Of a stretch of 32,813 bases of DNA, positions 26,375 through 32,813 are shown one piece after another. Each line of letters opens with the position of its first letter. The stretch's first letter is position 1. A program made the position numbers and the translations under genes. The notes below the pieces were generated by a model that made no database searches, was not told where the DNA came from, and was given only the letters and a program-made list of their open reading frames with translations. The DNA is from Hansschlegelia zhihuaiae. GTDB lineage: Bacteria; Pseudomonadota; Alphaproteobacteria; Rhizobiales; Methylopilaceae. The stretch is from NCBI RefSeq assembly GCF_004103825.1, contig NZ_RYFI01000020.1:9780-42592 (forward strand). The letters are read 5' to 3'.

Positions 26375-27640
26375 ATGAGCGAACCCGTCACGCTCAACAG
26401 GCGGCGCGTCCTCAATCTCGGCATCGCCGGAGCGGGCGCGGCCGCGCTTACGCCGGCGCTCGCGGCGGCGCAGACGCCGGATCCGCTGATCGTCGAGAAA
26501 CAGGAGTGGACCCAGTATCTCGGCGAGGGCGTCAACGCGAAGCCCTACGGCGTGCCGTCGAAGTTCGAGAAGGAGGTCGTGCGCCGCGAGGTTGAGTGGC
26601 TGACCGCCAGCCGCCAAAGTTCGGTGTCCTTCACGCCGCTCCACGCGCTCGACGGGATCATCACGCCGAACGGGCTGTGCTTCGTGCGCCATCATGGCGG
26701 CGAGGCGGAGATCGACCCGGCGAAACACCGCTTCATGATCAACGGCATGGTGGACAAGCCGCTCGTCTTCACAATGGAGGACGTCAAGCGGATGCCGGGG
26801 CGCGTGAACCGCGTCTACTTCCTCGAATGCGCCGCGAACAGCGGCATGGAGTGGCGCGGGGCGCAGCTGAACGGCTGCCAGTTCACCCACGGCATGATCC
26901 ACAACGTGGTCTACACCGGCGTGCCCCTGAAGGCCTTTCTGAATGAGGCCGGGGTCAGCCCGAAGGGCAAATGGGTGCTCGCCGAAGGCGCCGACGCGTC
27001 TGCGATGACGCGCTCGATCCCGCTCGAGAAGGCGATGGACGACTGTCTTGTGGCCTGGGCCATGAACGGAGAGGCGCTGCGGCCCGAGCAGGGCTATCCG
27101 CTGCGGCTCGTCGTGCCCGGTTGGGAAGGCAACATGTGGGTCAAGTGGCTGCGCCGCGTCGAGGTCGGCGACCAGCCCTGGGCGCAGCGCGAGGAGACGT
27201 CGAAATACACGGATCTGCTGGCCGACGGCCGGTCGCGCCAGCACACCTTCCTGATGGACGCCAAGTCCGTCGTCACCAATCCGAGCCCGCAGGCCCCCCT
27301 CAAATCCAAGGGGCCGAACGTGCTGTCAGGCGTCGCCTGGTCGGGACGGGGAACGATCAAGCGCGTCGACGTCTCGATGGACGGGGGACGCAACTGGCGC
27401 ACGGCGCGCATCGAGGGACCGAATTTCCCGCGCGCCATGGCGCGCTTCTACGTCGACTTCGACTGGAACGGCCAGGAGCTCATGCTGCAGTCGCGGGCGA
27501 TGGACGACAGCGGCTACGTGCAGCCCACCAAGGACGAGCTCCGGAAATATCGCGGCTCGAACTCAATCTACCACAACAACGGCATCCAGACCTGGCTGGT
27601 GCGGCCGGACGGGAGCGCGGAAAATGTCGAAGTCAGCTAA
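26375..27640 (+). CDS. soxC: Sulfane dehydrogenase molybdenum subunit SoxC
   Basis: A 421-residue protein of the sulfite-oxidase family. It has a twin-arginine-type signal (NRRRVLNLGIAGAGAAAL) and the molybdenum-ligand cysteine C152 in FLECAANSGMEW. The dimerisation domain follows, with GRGTIKRVDVSMDGGRNWRT. SoxC and SoxD oxidise SoxY-bound sulfane sulfur, so the pathway can proceed fully to sulfate without sulfur globules. A perfect AAGGAG lies eight bases before the start at 26375, which is preferred over the ATG at 26342 overlapping soxB. The end overlaps soxD by 17 bp. Confidence 0.95.
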   Translation: MSEPVTLNRRRVLNLGIAGAGAAALTPALAAAQTPDPLIVEKQEWTQYLGEGVNAKPYGVPSKFEKEVVRREVEWLTASRQSSVSFTPLHALDGIITPNGLCFVRHHGGEAEIDPAKHRFMINGMVDKPLVFTMEDVKRMPGRVNRVYFLECAANSGMEWRGAQLNGCQFTHGMIHNVVYTGVPLKAFLNEAGVSPKGKWVLAEGADASAMTRSIPLEKAMDDCLVAWAMNGEALRPEQGYPLRLVVPGWEGNMWVKWLRRVEVGDQPWAQREETSKYTDLLADGRSRQHTFLMDAKSVVTNPSPQAPLKSKGPNVLSGVAWSGRGTIKRVDVSMDGGRNWRTARIEGPNFPRAMARFYVDFDWNGQELMLQSRAMDDSGYVQPTKDELRKYRGSNSIYHNNGIQTWLVRPDGSAENVEVS

Positions 27641-28298
27641 GGCGATCGCCATCGTCGCGCTCACCGCTCTCATGCCCGTCCCGGCCTCCGCGGCGGATAA
27701 GGTGGGCCTCGGCCGCGTGGCGCTTCCGGAGGAAATCAAGGCCTGGGACATTGATGTGCGGCCGGACGGGGTGGGCCTGCCCGACGGCAAAGGCTCAGTC
27801 AGCGACGGAGAGGCGCTGTTCCAGACGAAATGCTCCTCCTGCCATGGCGAGTTCGGCGAAGGCGCGGGTCGCTGGCCGGTGCTCGCCGGCGGCCAGGGCA
27901 GCCTGAAGTCTGACCGGCCCGAGAAGACCATCGGATCGTTCTGGCCCTATACGTCGACCGTCTACGACTACATCCATCGCGCGATGCCGTTCGGAGAAGC
28001 TCAGTCGCTGTCGCCCGACGAGACTTACGCGCTCACCGCTTATCTGATGAATCTGAATGACCTCGTTCCAAGCGATTTCGTGCTGTCAAAGGAGAATTTT
28101 CCGAAAAATCTTCCTAACGAGAAGAATTTCTACGATGACGACCGAGAGACGACTGAGAAGGCGTTCTGGAAAAAGGATCCTTGCATGGCGAACTGCAAGG
28201 AGAGGGTCGAGATCACGAACCATGCGCGCATTCTCGACGTCACGCCCGACGACCAGAAGGACGACAAGGACCAGAAGCCGAGCGCGGGCGTCGAATGA
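27624..28298 (+). CDS. soxD: Sulfane dehydrogenase cytochrome subunit SoxD, short monoheme form
   Basis: A 224-residue cytochrome with a signal peptide (residues 1-23), VGLGRVALPEEIKAWDIDVRPDG and the heme motif CSSCH at 70-74. The FLSKEN-like segment and DPCMANCKERVEI are also typical of SoxD. The Paracoccus protein is about 384 residues with a second C-terminal heme domain; here the protein ends after the first domain with a highly charged tail (DDQKDDKDQKPSAG). It accepts electrons from SoxC. Start and end both overlap neighbours, so translation is tightly coupled. Confidence 0.93.
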   Translation: MSKSAKAIAIVALTALMPVPASAADKVGLGRVALPEEIKAWDIDVRPDGVGLPDGKGSVSDGEALFQTKCSSCHGEFGEGAGRWPVLAGGQGSLKSDRPEKTIGSFWPYTSTVYDYIHRAMPFGEAQSLSPDETYALTAYLMNLNDLVPSDFVLSKENFPKNLPNEKNFYDDDRETTEKAFWKKDPCMANCKERVEITNHARILDVTPDDQKDDKDQKPSAGVE

Positions 28299-28614
28299 CC
28301 TTGTCCTCGCGCTCGCGCTCGTGGCGGCGTTCGGCTTGCCGAGCTACGCCACGGCGGGAGGCGAGGAGGCTTCCGATCGGACGGCCGCGCTAGCCGCGCG
28401 TTGCGCCGCCTGCCACGGCCCCGGTGGCGGGCGCGGCGCCATTCCGGCGATCGCCGGCCTCCCGGCGCGCGAGATCGCCGACAAGCTGCGCTTCTTCCGC
28501 GACGCTGGACCGAAGAGGGACGTCATGACCACCCGCGCGTCCCGTCTCAGCGACGCCGACATCGACGCGCTTGCCAACTATTTTGCGAGCCGCACGCCGG
28601 ATCGGCCGGACTGA
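28222..28614 (+). CDS. Class I cytochrome c, FccA/SoxE-like; start uncertain
   Basis: The clear part of the product is a hydrophobic signal-like segment (LVLALALVAAFGLPSYATA), then RCAACHGPGGG as the single heme motif and ADIDALANYFASRT at the end. Segments IPAIAGLPAREI and MTTRASRLSDADI match the small cytochrome of flavocytochrome c sulfide dehydrogenase, and the next gene is its flavoprotein. The start is a problem. The only upstream in-frame ATG near enough (28222) lies 77 bp inside soxD and adds an arginine-rich lead. The ATG that overlaps the soxD stop (28295) is in another frame. A small indel in the TCGCGC-rich stretch 28303-28320 or a non-standard start would explain this. Confidence 0.7.
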   Translation: MRAFSTSRPTTRRTTRTRSRARASNDLVLALALVAAFGLPSYATAGGEEASDRTAALAARCAACHGPGGGRGAIPAIAGLPAREIADKLRFFRDAGPKRDVMTTRASRLSDADIDALANYFASRTPDRPD

Positions 28615-29879
28615 TGGCGTTCCGCCCGAGCCGCAGGGCCGTCGTCGCTGGGCTTTCGTCAGCTCTGGCCGCCGTTTCGGCTCGGGGAGCGGCGCGTCCT
28701 CGCCTCGTGATCGTGGGTGGCGGGGTCGGCGGCGCGACGGCTGCGCGTTACGCGGCGATCTGGGGGCGGGGGGCGCTCGATGTCGCGATGGTGGAGCCGT
28801 CCGAGACATATGCGACCTGCTTCTTCTCCAACCTCTATCTCGGCGGGCTGAGATCGTTCGACTCACTCGTCCATGATTACGAGGCGCTGGCCCGGCGTCC
28901 GGGTCTTCGCATCGTCCGCGGGTTCGTGGAGCGCATCGATCGCGAGCGGAAACTGGTTGCGCTGTCGGACGGAAGCAGCCTCGCCTATGACCGGCTGATC
29001 CTGTCTCCCGGGATCGACCTCGACTTCGGCTCGGTGCCCGGCTACTCGGACGTCGCAGCCGAAGTCATGCCGCACGCCTGGAAGGCAGGACCGCAGACCA
29101 AGCTCCTGAAGGCGAGGCTCGACGCCGTCCCGGATGGCGGCCTCATCGTCATGATCGCCCCGCCCAACCCCTATCGCTGTCCGCCCGGCCCCTATGAGCG
29201 CGTGTCGATGATGGCGCACGCGCTGCAAGCCGCCGGCAAACGGAAGACGCGCATCGTTGTGCTCGACCCCAAGGACAAGTTCTCGAAGATGGGCCTCTTC
29301 CAGGAGGGCTGGGACCGCCGCTATCCGGGCGTCGTGGAGTGGCAGGATCCCACGATCCATGGCGGGATCAAGGGCGTCGACGCAGCGACCATGACGGTCG
29401 CGACCGATTTCGAGGAGCGTCGCGCCGACCTCGTCAACGTCATCCCGGCCCAGCGCGCCGGTCGGATCGCGCGCGACGCCGGGCTTGCCGACGCGACCGG
29501 CTATTGTCCCATCGACGCCTCAAGCATGCGCTCGGCGGCCGACGCTTCCGTCTTCGTCATCGGCGACGCCTGCATCGCGGGCGACATGCCGAAATCGGGC
29601 TTCGCCGCGAACAGCCAGGCGAAGGTGGCGGCGCTTGCGGCGCTCGCCGATCTCGTCGGCGCTCCCCCGACGCCGGCCTACTATGAAAGCACCTGCTGGA
29701 GTCTCCTCACGCCCACCGATTGCGTGAAGGTGGACGGCGTCTACGAGGCGCGGGGCGGGCGGATCAAGGAGGTCGCCGGCTTCGTCTCTGACACCGGCGA
29801 GGCTGATGAGCGAAGACGGCGCAACGTCGACGAGGCGCAGGCCTGGTACGACGCGATGATCGCGGACGTCTTCGGTTGA
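28614..29879 (+). CDS. soxF: Flavocytochrome c sulfide dehydrogenase flavoprotein SoxF/FccB
   Basis: A 421-residue FAD protein. A twin-arginine signal (PSRRAVVAGLSSALAA) precedes the FAD motif LVIVGGGVGGATAARY (31-46). C69 in ETYATCFFSNLYLGG and a later cysteine in ESTCWSLL are at positions where the FccB redox disulfide is expected. GDACIAGDMPKSGFAANSQAK is the second FAD-binding region. It oxidises sulfide to sulfane sulfur and passes electrons to the small cytochrome encoded just upstream. Start and upstream stop overlap as TGATG. In Paracoccus SoxF also stimulates Sox activity by reactivating SoxYZ. Confidence 0.93.
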   Translation: MAFRPSRRAVVAGLSSALAAVSARGAARPRLVIVGGGVGGATAARYAAIWGRGALDVAMVEPSETYATCFFSNLYLGGLRSFDSLVHDYEALARRPGLRIVRGFVERIDRERKLVALSDGSSLAYDRLILSPGIDLDFGSVPGYSDVAAEVMPHAWKAGPQTKLLKARLDAVPDGGLIVMIAPPNPYRCPPGPYERVSMMAHALQAAGKRKTRIVVLDPKDKFSKMGLFQEGWDRRYPGVVEWQDPTIHGGIKGVDAATMTVATDFEERRADLVNVIPAQRAGRIARDAGLADATGYCPIDASSMRSAADASVFVIGDACIAGDMPKSGFAANSQAKVAALAALADLVGAPPTPAYYESTCWSLLTPTDCVKVDGVYEARGGRIKEVAGFVSDTGEADERRRRNVDEAQAWYDAMIADVFG

Positions 29880-29911
29880 GCGCACGAAGTCCAGGCTTGA
29901 GGAGAAACAGG

Positions 29912-30427
29912 ATGGCCGGCGAAATGAGCAGAAGGGCGATCGTGGCCGGCGTGGCGCTCGGCGGCGTGGCCGCGGCCGGACGGGCGGCGGCTGCGCCCGT
30001 TCATCTCGGACTGGACGAAATCAAGAAGGAGGGCGAGGTCGCTGCTCTCTATCACTGCGATTACGGCGACGTCGCCCGCTTCGAGCAGACGCTCAACAAC
30101 ATCGCCAATCACTACTCGGCTTACAATGGCGATCCCTTCGCCCTGCAGATCGCGATCGTCGCGCATGGCGGCGGCATCAAGTTTTTTCTCGACAGCCTCG
30201 AGGGCACGCAGTGGAAGGACGAGAAGCTGCCTGCGGAGCTGTTCGAGCGGGCGAACTCGCTCTCGAAGAACGGCCTCAAGGTCTATCTCTGCGAGATCAC
30301 CTTCAAGCGCAACAAGCTCGACCCGTCCCGCGCCCGCCAGGCGGATTTCGTCTCCTTCGTGCCGTCAGGCGTCGCGACCGTCGCGGCCCTCCAGACGAAA
30401 GGCTTCGTATATGTGAAGGTCGGCTGA
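29912..30427 (+). CDS. Tat-exported DsrE/F-like protein
   Basis: A 171-residue protein. It starts at 29912 after GAGGAG with a twin-arginine signal (MSRRAIVAGVALGGVAAAG) and about 28 residues to the cut site. The rest resembles the DsrE/DsrF fold (ALQIAIVAHGGGIKFF and GLKVYLCEIT). It has two cysteines, C49 in YHCDYGD and C127 in YLCEITF; the second is at a position typical for sulfur transfer in DsrE-like proteins. DsrE proteins are usually cytoplasmic sulfur carriers, so a Tat-exported one points to periplasmic sulfane-sulfur transfer alongside SoxYZ or SoxF. It is 32 bp after soxF and ends the operon. Function is inferred. Confidence 0.8.
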   Translation: MAGEMSRRAIVAGVALGGVAAAGRAAAAPVHLGLDEIKKEGEVAALYHCDYGDVARFEQTLNNIANHYSAYNGDPFALQIAIVAHGGGIKFFLDSLEGTQWKDEKLPAELFERANSLSKNGLKVYLCEITFKRNKLDPSRARQADFVSFVPSGVATVAALQTKGFVYVKVG

Positions 30428-30577
30428 AGGCGCCTGCAGGCGGATCGTCGGGCTCGCCGCGCCGGGGCGAAGCTCGGCCGGACCGTGTCAGGGGCGACCG
30501 CGCAGACGACGCTCGAACGCCGCAGTCCCACGAGTCCGCGGAGGCGCTCCCCGGCGCATTTCGGATCGGATCGAGCG

Positions 30578-30598
30578 CCGCGGCGGCCCCGCGGTTTT
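30578..30598 (+). terminator. Intrinsic terminator after the sox operon
   Basis: CCGCGG (30578-30583) pairs with CCGCGG (30589-30594) around a CGGCC loop and is followed by TTTT. It lies about 150 bp after the DsrE-like gene. The intervening stretch (30428-30577) holds no gene. Confidence 0.6.
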
Positions 30599-30775
30599 AT
30601 TCAGCCGCTTCGAGGCTCTTGTGTTCGGGCTTGGCCATCGGCTCGCGCCCGGTCGGCGGAATGATCGACCGGGACCTTGCCGCCGTTGGCGATCCGCTTG
30701 CTCACGCCCGAAATGTCGCAGCCGGCGGCCCGCGCGCGTTCGATGATCTCCGGAAGAGGCCGCTTGCCGGTCTGG
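30597..30775 (-). pseudogene. Unrecognised gene remnant
   Basis: The minus strand carries a coding-like segment (IERARAAGCDISGVSKRIANGG) that continues as VPVDHSAD, and in another frame ends MAKPEHKSLEAAE before a TAA at 30599-30597. The two halves would join only with a frame change. It abuts the transposase fragment, so it may be the cut-off 3' end of a gene interrupted by the insertion. I do not recognise the family. Confidence 0.3.
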
Positions 30776-31205
30776 AAGCGGTTCTGGCGGCTGCGCGAGG
30801 CGGGCGTCTTTGAGGCGTTCTTCGAGGCGCTGGCGGGTATGAGCCGCTCTGCGCGTCTCGTCCAGATGTTCGACGAGACCATCGTGCGGGCGCATGTCTC
30901 GGCGGCCGGGCCAAAGGGGGCAGGCGAGCCAAGCGCTCGGCCGCTCCCGCGGCGGCTTCTCCACCAAGGCTTGTCCCTGCGTAGGCGGGGATCCACCTCA
31001 GGAGCGACTTCGAGGGACAGCCGCTCGCCTTCCATCTGACCGGTGGCGAGGCCGGCGACAGCCCGGTCTTCAACCGGTGGCTCGACATCGGTCCGGACGT
31101 CACGCCGCGCGCGGCGCTCGCCGACAAGGGCTATGACGCCAAAGCCAACCGCGCCGCCGCTCGCGAGCGGGCCATCGCGCCCGCCATTCCGGTCAAGTCC
31201 ACCGC
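30776..31205 (+). pseudogene. IS5-family transposase fragment with two frame breaks
   Basis: Three reading frames together give one IS5-type transposase segment. The first (KRFWRLREAGVFEAFFEAL, then MFDETIVRAHVSAAG) holds the first catalytic aspartate. It breaks at a run of five G (30916-30920) and resumes as QALGRSRGGFSTK. A 22-bp insertion (30969-30990) then interrupts it. It resumes as IHLRSDFEGQPLAFHLTGGE and reaches ALADKGYDAKAN, with the second aspartate. It stops near IPVKSTAP, before the glutamate of the triad. Both ends are missing and no terminal repeats are seen, so it cannot move by itself. Confidence 0.8.
30969..30990. repeat. 22-bp insertion inside the transposase fragment
   Basis: Removing GCTTGTCCCTGCGTAGGCGG plus the following GG joins the codon AAG to ATCCACCTC and restores the expected transposase peptide (STK-IHL). 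The insert resembles a short GC-rich repeat of the 'CTGCGTAGGCGGGG' kind that I associate with intergenic regions in related genomes. It appears only once in this window. Confidence 0.55.
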
Positions 31206-31215
31206 CCCGGACGCT

Positions 31216-32130
31216 TCAAAAAGTCATCGTCTTGCGAGCGCGCGCGGCATCGACTTGCGTCATGTCCACCAAGTCCGCCGACCGAGGATCGGATCTCGGC
31301 CGTTGCGCTCGACCATCGATGAACGCCGTTCGGTCCGACAGGAAGAGGCCCGCCACCCCGCTCGCGTGACGAATGGTCTCCTCGAGCGCGTCGCCGCGCA
31401 GATAGGCGTCGATGAAGCCGGCGGCGAAGACGTCTCCCGCGCCTGTGGTGTCCGACGCGGGCGGCCGCGCGGTCACTTCGATCGAAGCTCGACCATGCGC
31501 GTCCCAGACTTGGACCGGCCGCGGCCCATCGGTCAGAACGAAATGACGCAGGCTGGATCCCGCCAATCGACGCGCATGGTCGAACGGGTCGCGGAGGCTC
31601 GAGACGTTCAGATCGGACGATGAGCCGATCAGCACGGTCGCCGGGCGCCTCTCGCCGACGTCGACAGGAATCTGCGCGACGACGTCCATTCGGCCAAGCA
31701 GCTTCGCGAGGCCCGACGGATCGGTCCGTCGCAAAGCCACATAGGCCAGGTCGGCTTCGATCGCTTGGAGATCCCAGTTCGGAAGGCGGGTCTCGATCGA
31801 AGCCGGAACGACGATCGTCCGCTCGCCGGCCGGATCGACGAAGATTTCGGTCGGGACCGTCCTCTCCCGCCGGAAGACGACCTGGCTGGTGTCGAAACCG
31901 AGGTCCCGCAGCGCGCGGCAGCACGCGCGTCCGGCTCTGTCGTCCGCAAGCGACGTGGCGATGACGACCTCGTGTCCCAGAGCGTCGAGCGCGCAGGCGG
32001 TGTTGAAGCCGCCTCCCCCGATGCGCCGCGTGACGGCGCCGAAGATGTTGCGGCGCCCGGCATGCAGGGGCGCGCCAAGTCGCCAGACGCGATCAACGTT
32101 CACTCCGCCAAGCACGAAGACCCTGGCCAT
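31216..32130 (-). CDS. PfkB-family carbohydrate kinase
   Basis: A 304-residue ribokinase-type enzyme. The N-terminal substrate motif is RRIGGGGFNTACALDALGHEV (36-56), and the C-terminal ATP and catalytic motif is DTTGAGDVFAAGFIDAYLRG (227-246), with the base D233. It phosphorylates a sugar, sugar acid or nucleoside; which one cannot be told. The start at 32130 (MARVFVLGGVNVD) fits the family; the frame is open to 32220, but that lead is polar and unlike the family. The gene ends about 10 bp from the transposase fragment, and the last 30 residues (after FIDGRAQRP) are unusual, so the 3' end may have been altered by that event. Confidence 0.85.
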   Translation of the reverse strand: MARVFVLGGVNVDRVWRLGAPLHAGRRNIFGAVTRRIGGGGFNTACALDALGHEVVIATSLADDRAGRACCRALRDLGFDTSQVVFRRERTVPTEIFVDPAGERTIVVPASIETRLPNWDLQAIEADLAYVALRRTDPSGLAKLLGRMDVVAQIPVDVGERRPATVLIGSSSDLNVSSLRDPFDHARRLAGSSLRHFVLTDGPRPVQVWDAHGRASIEVTARPPASDTTGAGDVFAAGFIDAYLRGDALEETIRHASGVAGLFLSDRTAFIDGRAQRPRSDPRSADLVDMTQVDAARARKTMTF

Positions 32131-32288
32131 GGCTCGACCATCATCCGGCGGAAACCGACCGTCCGGCACCGCTCCGAAATGCAAGTCCCGGCCGACCTCA
32201 TCCGCATTGACCTTCCTCAAGGCCCGCGCCCGGCGGAGCTGATCTGATAAGGTGATCGGCGCGGCGGAGCGCCGGAAGGAGATTGATC

Positions 32289-32750
32289 ATGACGCGGATC
32301 CGAATCCCCTGTATGAGTTGGGTCCTGGTTTGCGACGGCGCCAAGGCGCTCATCTTCCGAAACCGCGGGGACGACGACATCGTCGTGCTTGAGACTGTGG
32401 ACGTCATGGTCGAACCGCATCCGCCCGCGCGCGAGCTCGGGTCCGATCGTCCGGGACGCGTTCGCGAGAGCGGCTCTGCGTCCCGCAGCGCCGTCGCGGA
32501 GATCAACCGTCACGACGAGGCGGAGGCGACGTTTCTCGCACGGGTCGCGGAACGACTGGACGAGAGGCTTGGCGCTTCCGAACGTCGAGGGCTGATCGTC
32601 GTGGCGCCGCCCCGCGTCCTCGGCCTGCTGCGCGGCCGCCTTACGCCTGGGGCGCGTGACAACCTCACCGCCGAGATCGCCAAGGATCTCGCGCATCTCG
32701 CCACGGCTGAGATCGAAAAACATCTGAGCGAAGCTCAGCGGCGCGGGTGA
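32289..32750 (+). CDS. Host attachment-like protein (baeRF_family12)
   Basis: A 153-residue protein beginning with IPCMSWVLVCDGAKALIFRNRGD and ending DLAHLATAEIEKHLSEAQ, with GLIVVAPPRVLGLLRG in the middle. This pattern fits the family first described as needed for attachment of Agrobacterium to host cells, related to eRF1-like domains. AAGGAG lies seven bases before the ATG at 32289. The biochemical role of the family is not established; many free-living alphaproteobacteria carry it. It diverges from the PfkB gene with about 160 bp between them. Confidence 0.82.
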   Translation: MTRIRIPCMSWVLVCDGAKALIFRNRGDDDIVVLETVDVMVEPHPPARELGSDRPGRVRESGSASRSAVAEINRHDEAEATFLARVAERLDERLGASERRGLIVVAPPRVLGLLRGRLTPGARDNLTAEIAKDLAHLATAEIEKHLSEAQRRG

Positions 32751-32767
32751 GCCACGGACTGAGCCGC

Positions 32768-32813
32768 TCACGCCGCCTTGCTCCTGAGGGCGATCGGCGG
32801 GGAGGCGCCCCCC
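32768..32813 (-). CDS. Possible C-terminal end of a gene running off the window
   Basis: On the minus strand the last 46 bases can be read as GGASPPIALRSKAA followed by TGA at 32770-32768. It is only 14 codons, so it is no more than a hint of a gene that enters from beyond the right edge. Confidence 0.2.
   Translation of the reverse strand, partial: GGASPPIALRSKAA

Overview
The window looks like a chromosomal segment of a GC-rich alphaproteobacterium, probably in the order Hyphomicrobiales. The evidence is strong GC-type codon use throughout, a glycine riboswitch ahead of gcvTHP, an alphaproteobacterial-style sox locus with an ArsR-type SoxR, and short GC-rich palindromic repeats between genes. 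Genus cannot be read from the sequence alone. Two regions concern sulfur metabolism.

Positions 1-7440: after the 3' end of a DJ-1/PfpI-type gene comes a sulfolactate catabolic locus. A TctC/Bug-type binding protein (minus) diverges from a GntR/HutC regulator (plus). The regulator is followed by suyA, suyB, slcC and comC, then a 3-hydroxybutyrate dehydrogenase. SlcC and ComC would interconvert (S)- and (R)-sulfolactate through sulfopyruvate. SuyAB would cleave (R)-sulfolactate to pyruvate and sulfite. Three AT-rich palindromes built on CTTAT/ATAAG flank the regulator and suyA and are good candidates for its operators.

Positions 7440-17850: housekeeping and accessory genes. These are a ChrA-type chromate transporter, a 3-hydroxyisobutyrate dehydrogenase-like protein, a zinc alcohol dehydrogenase, a TrmO-like tRNA methyltransferase, an orphan and compositionally distinct ABC-2 permease, and the glycine cleavage operon gcvT-gcvH-gcvP led by a tandem glycine riboswitch.

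Positions 17850-30430: a large thiosulfate/sulfide oxidation locus. The minus-strand arm is soxS-soxR and a SoxT-like YeeE/YedE transporter. The plus-strand arm is soxV-soxW and an exported rhodanese. A second divergent pair is soxA-soxX (minus) against soxY-Z-B-C-D, a FccA/SoxE-like cytochrome, soxF and a Tat-exported DsrE-like protein (plus). Together these encode the periplasmic Sox multienzyme system, flavocytochrome c sulfide dehydrogenase, thiol-reduction partners and a persulfide-type sensor.

Positions 30430-32813: a decayed IS5-family transposase fragment broken by a 22-bp insertion, an unrecognised gene remnant, a PfkB-family sugar kinase and a host-attachment-like protein.

No wholly new multi-gene system stands out. 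The less ordinary points are the sulfolactate regulon, the extra exported sulfur-transfer proteins in the sox locus, the shortened SoxD with an out-of-frame signal-peptide start in the next cytochrome gene, and the insertion-scarred transposase.
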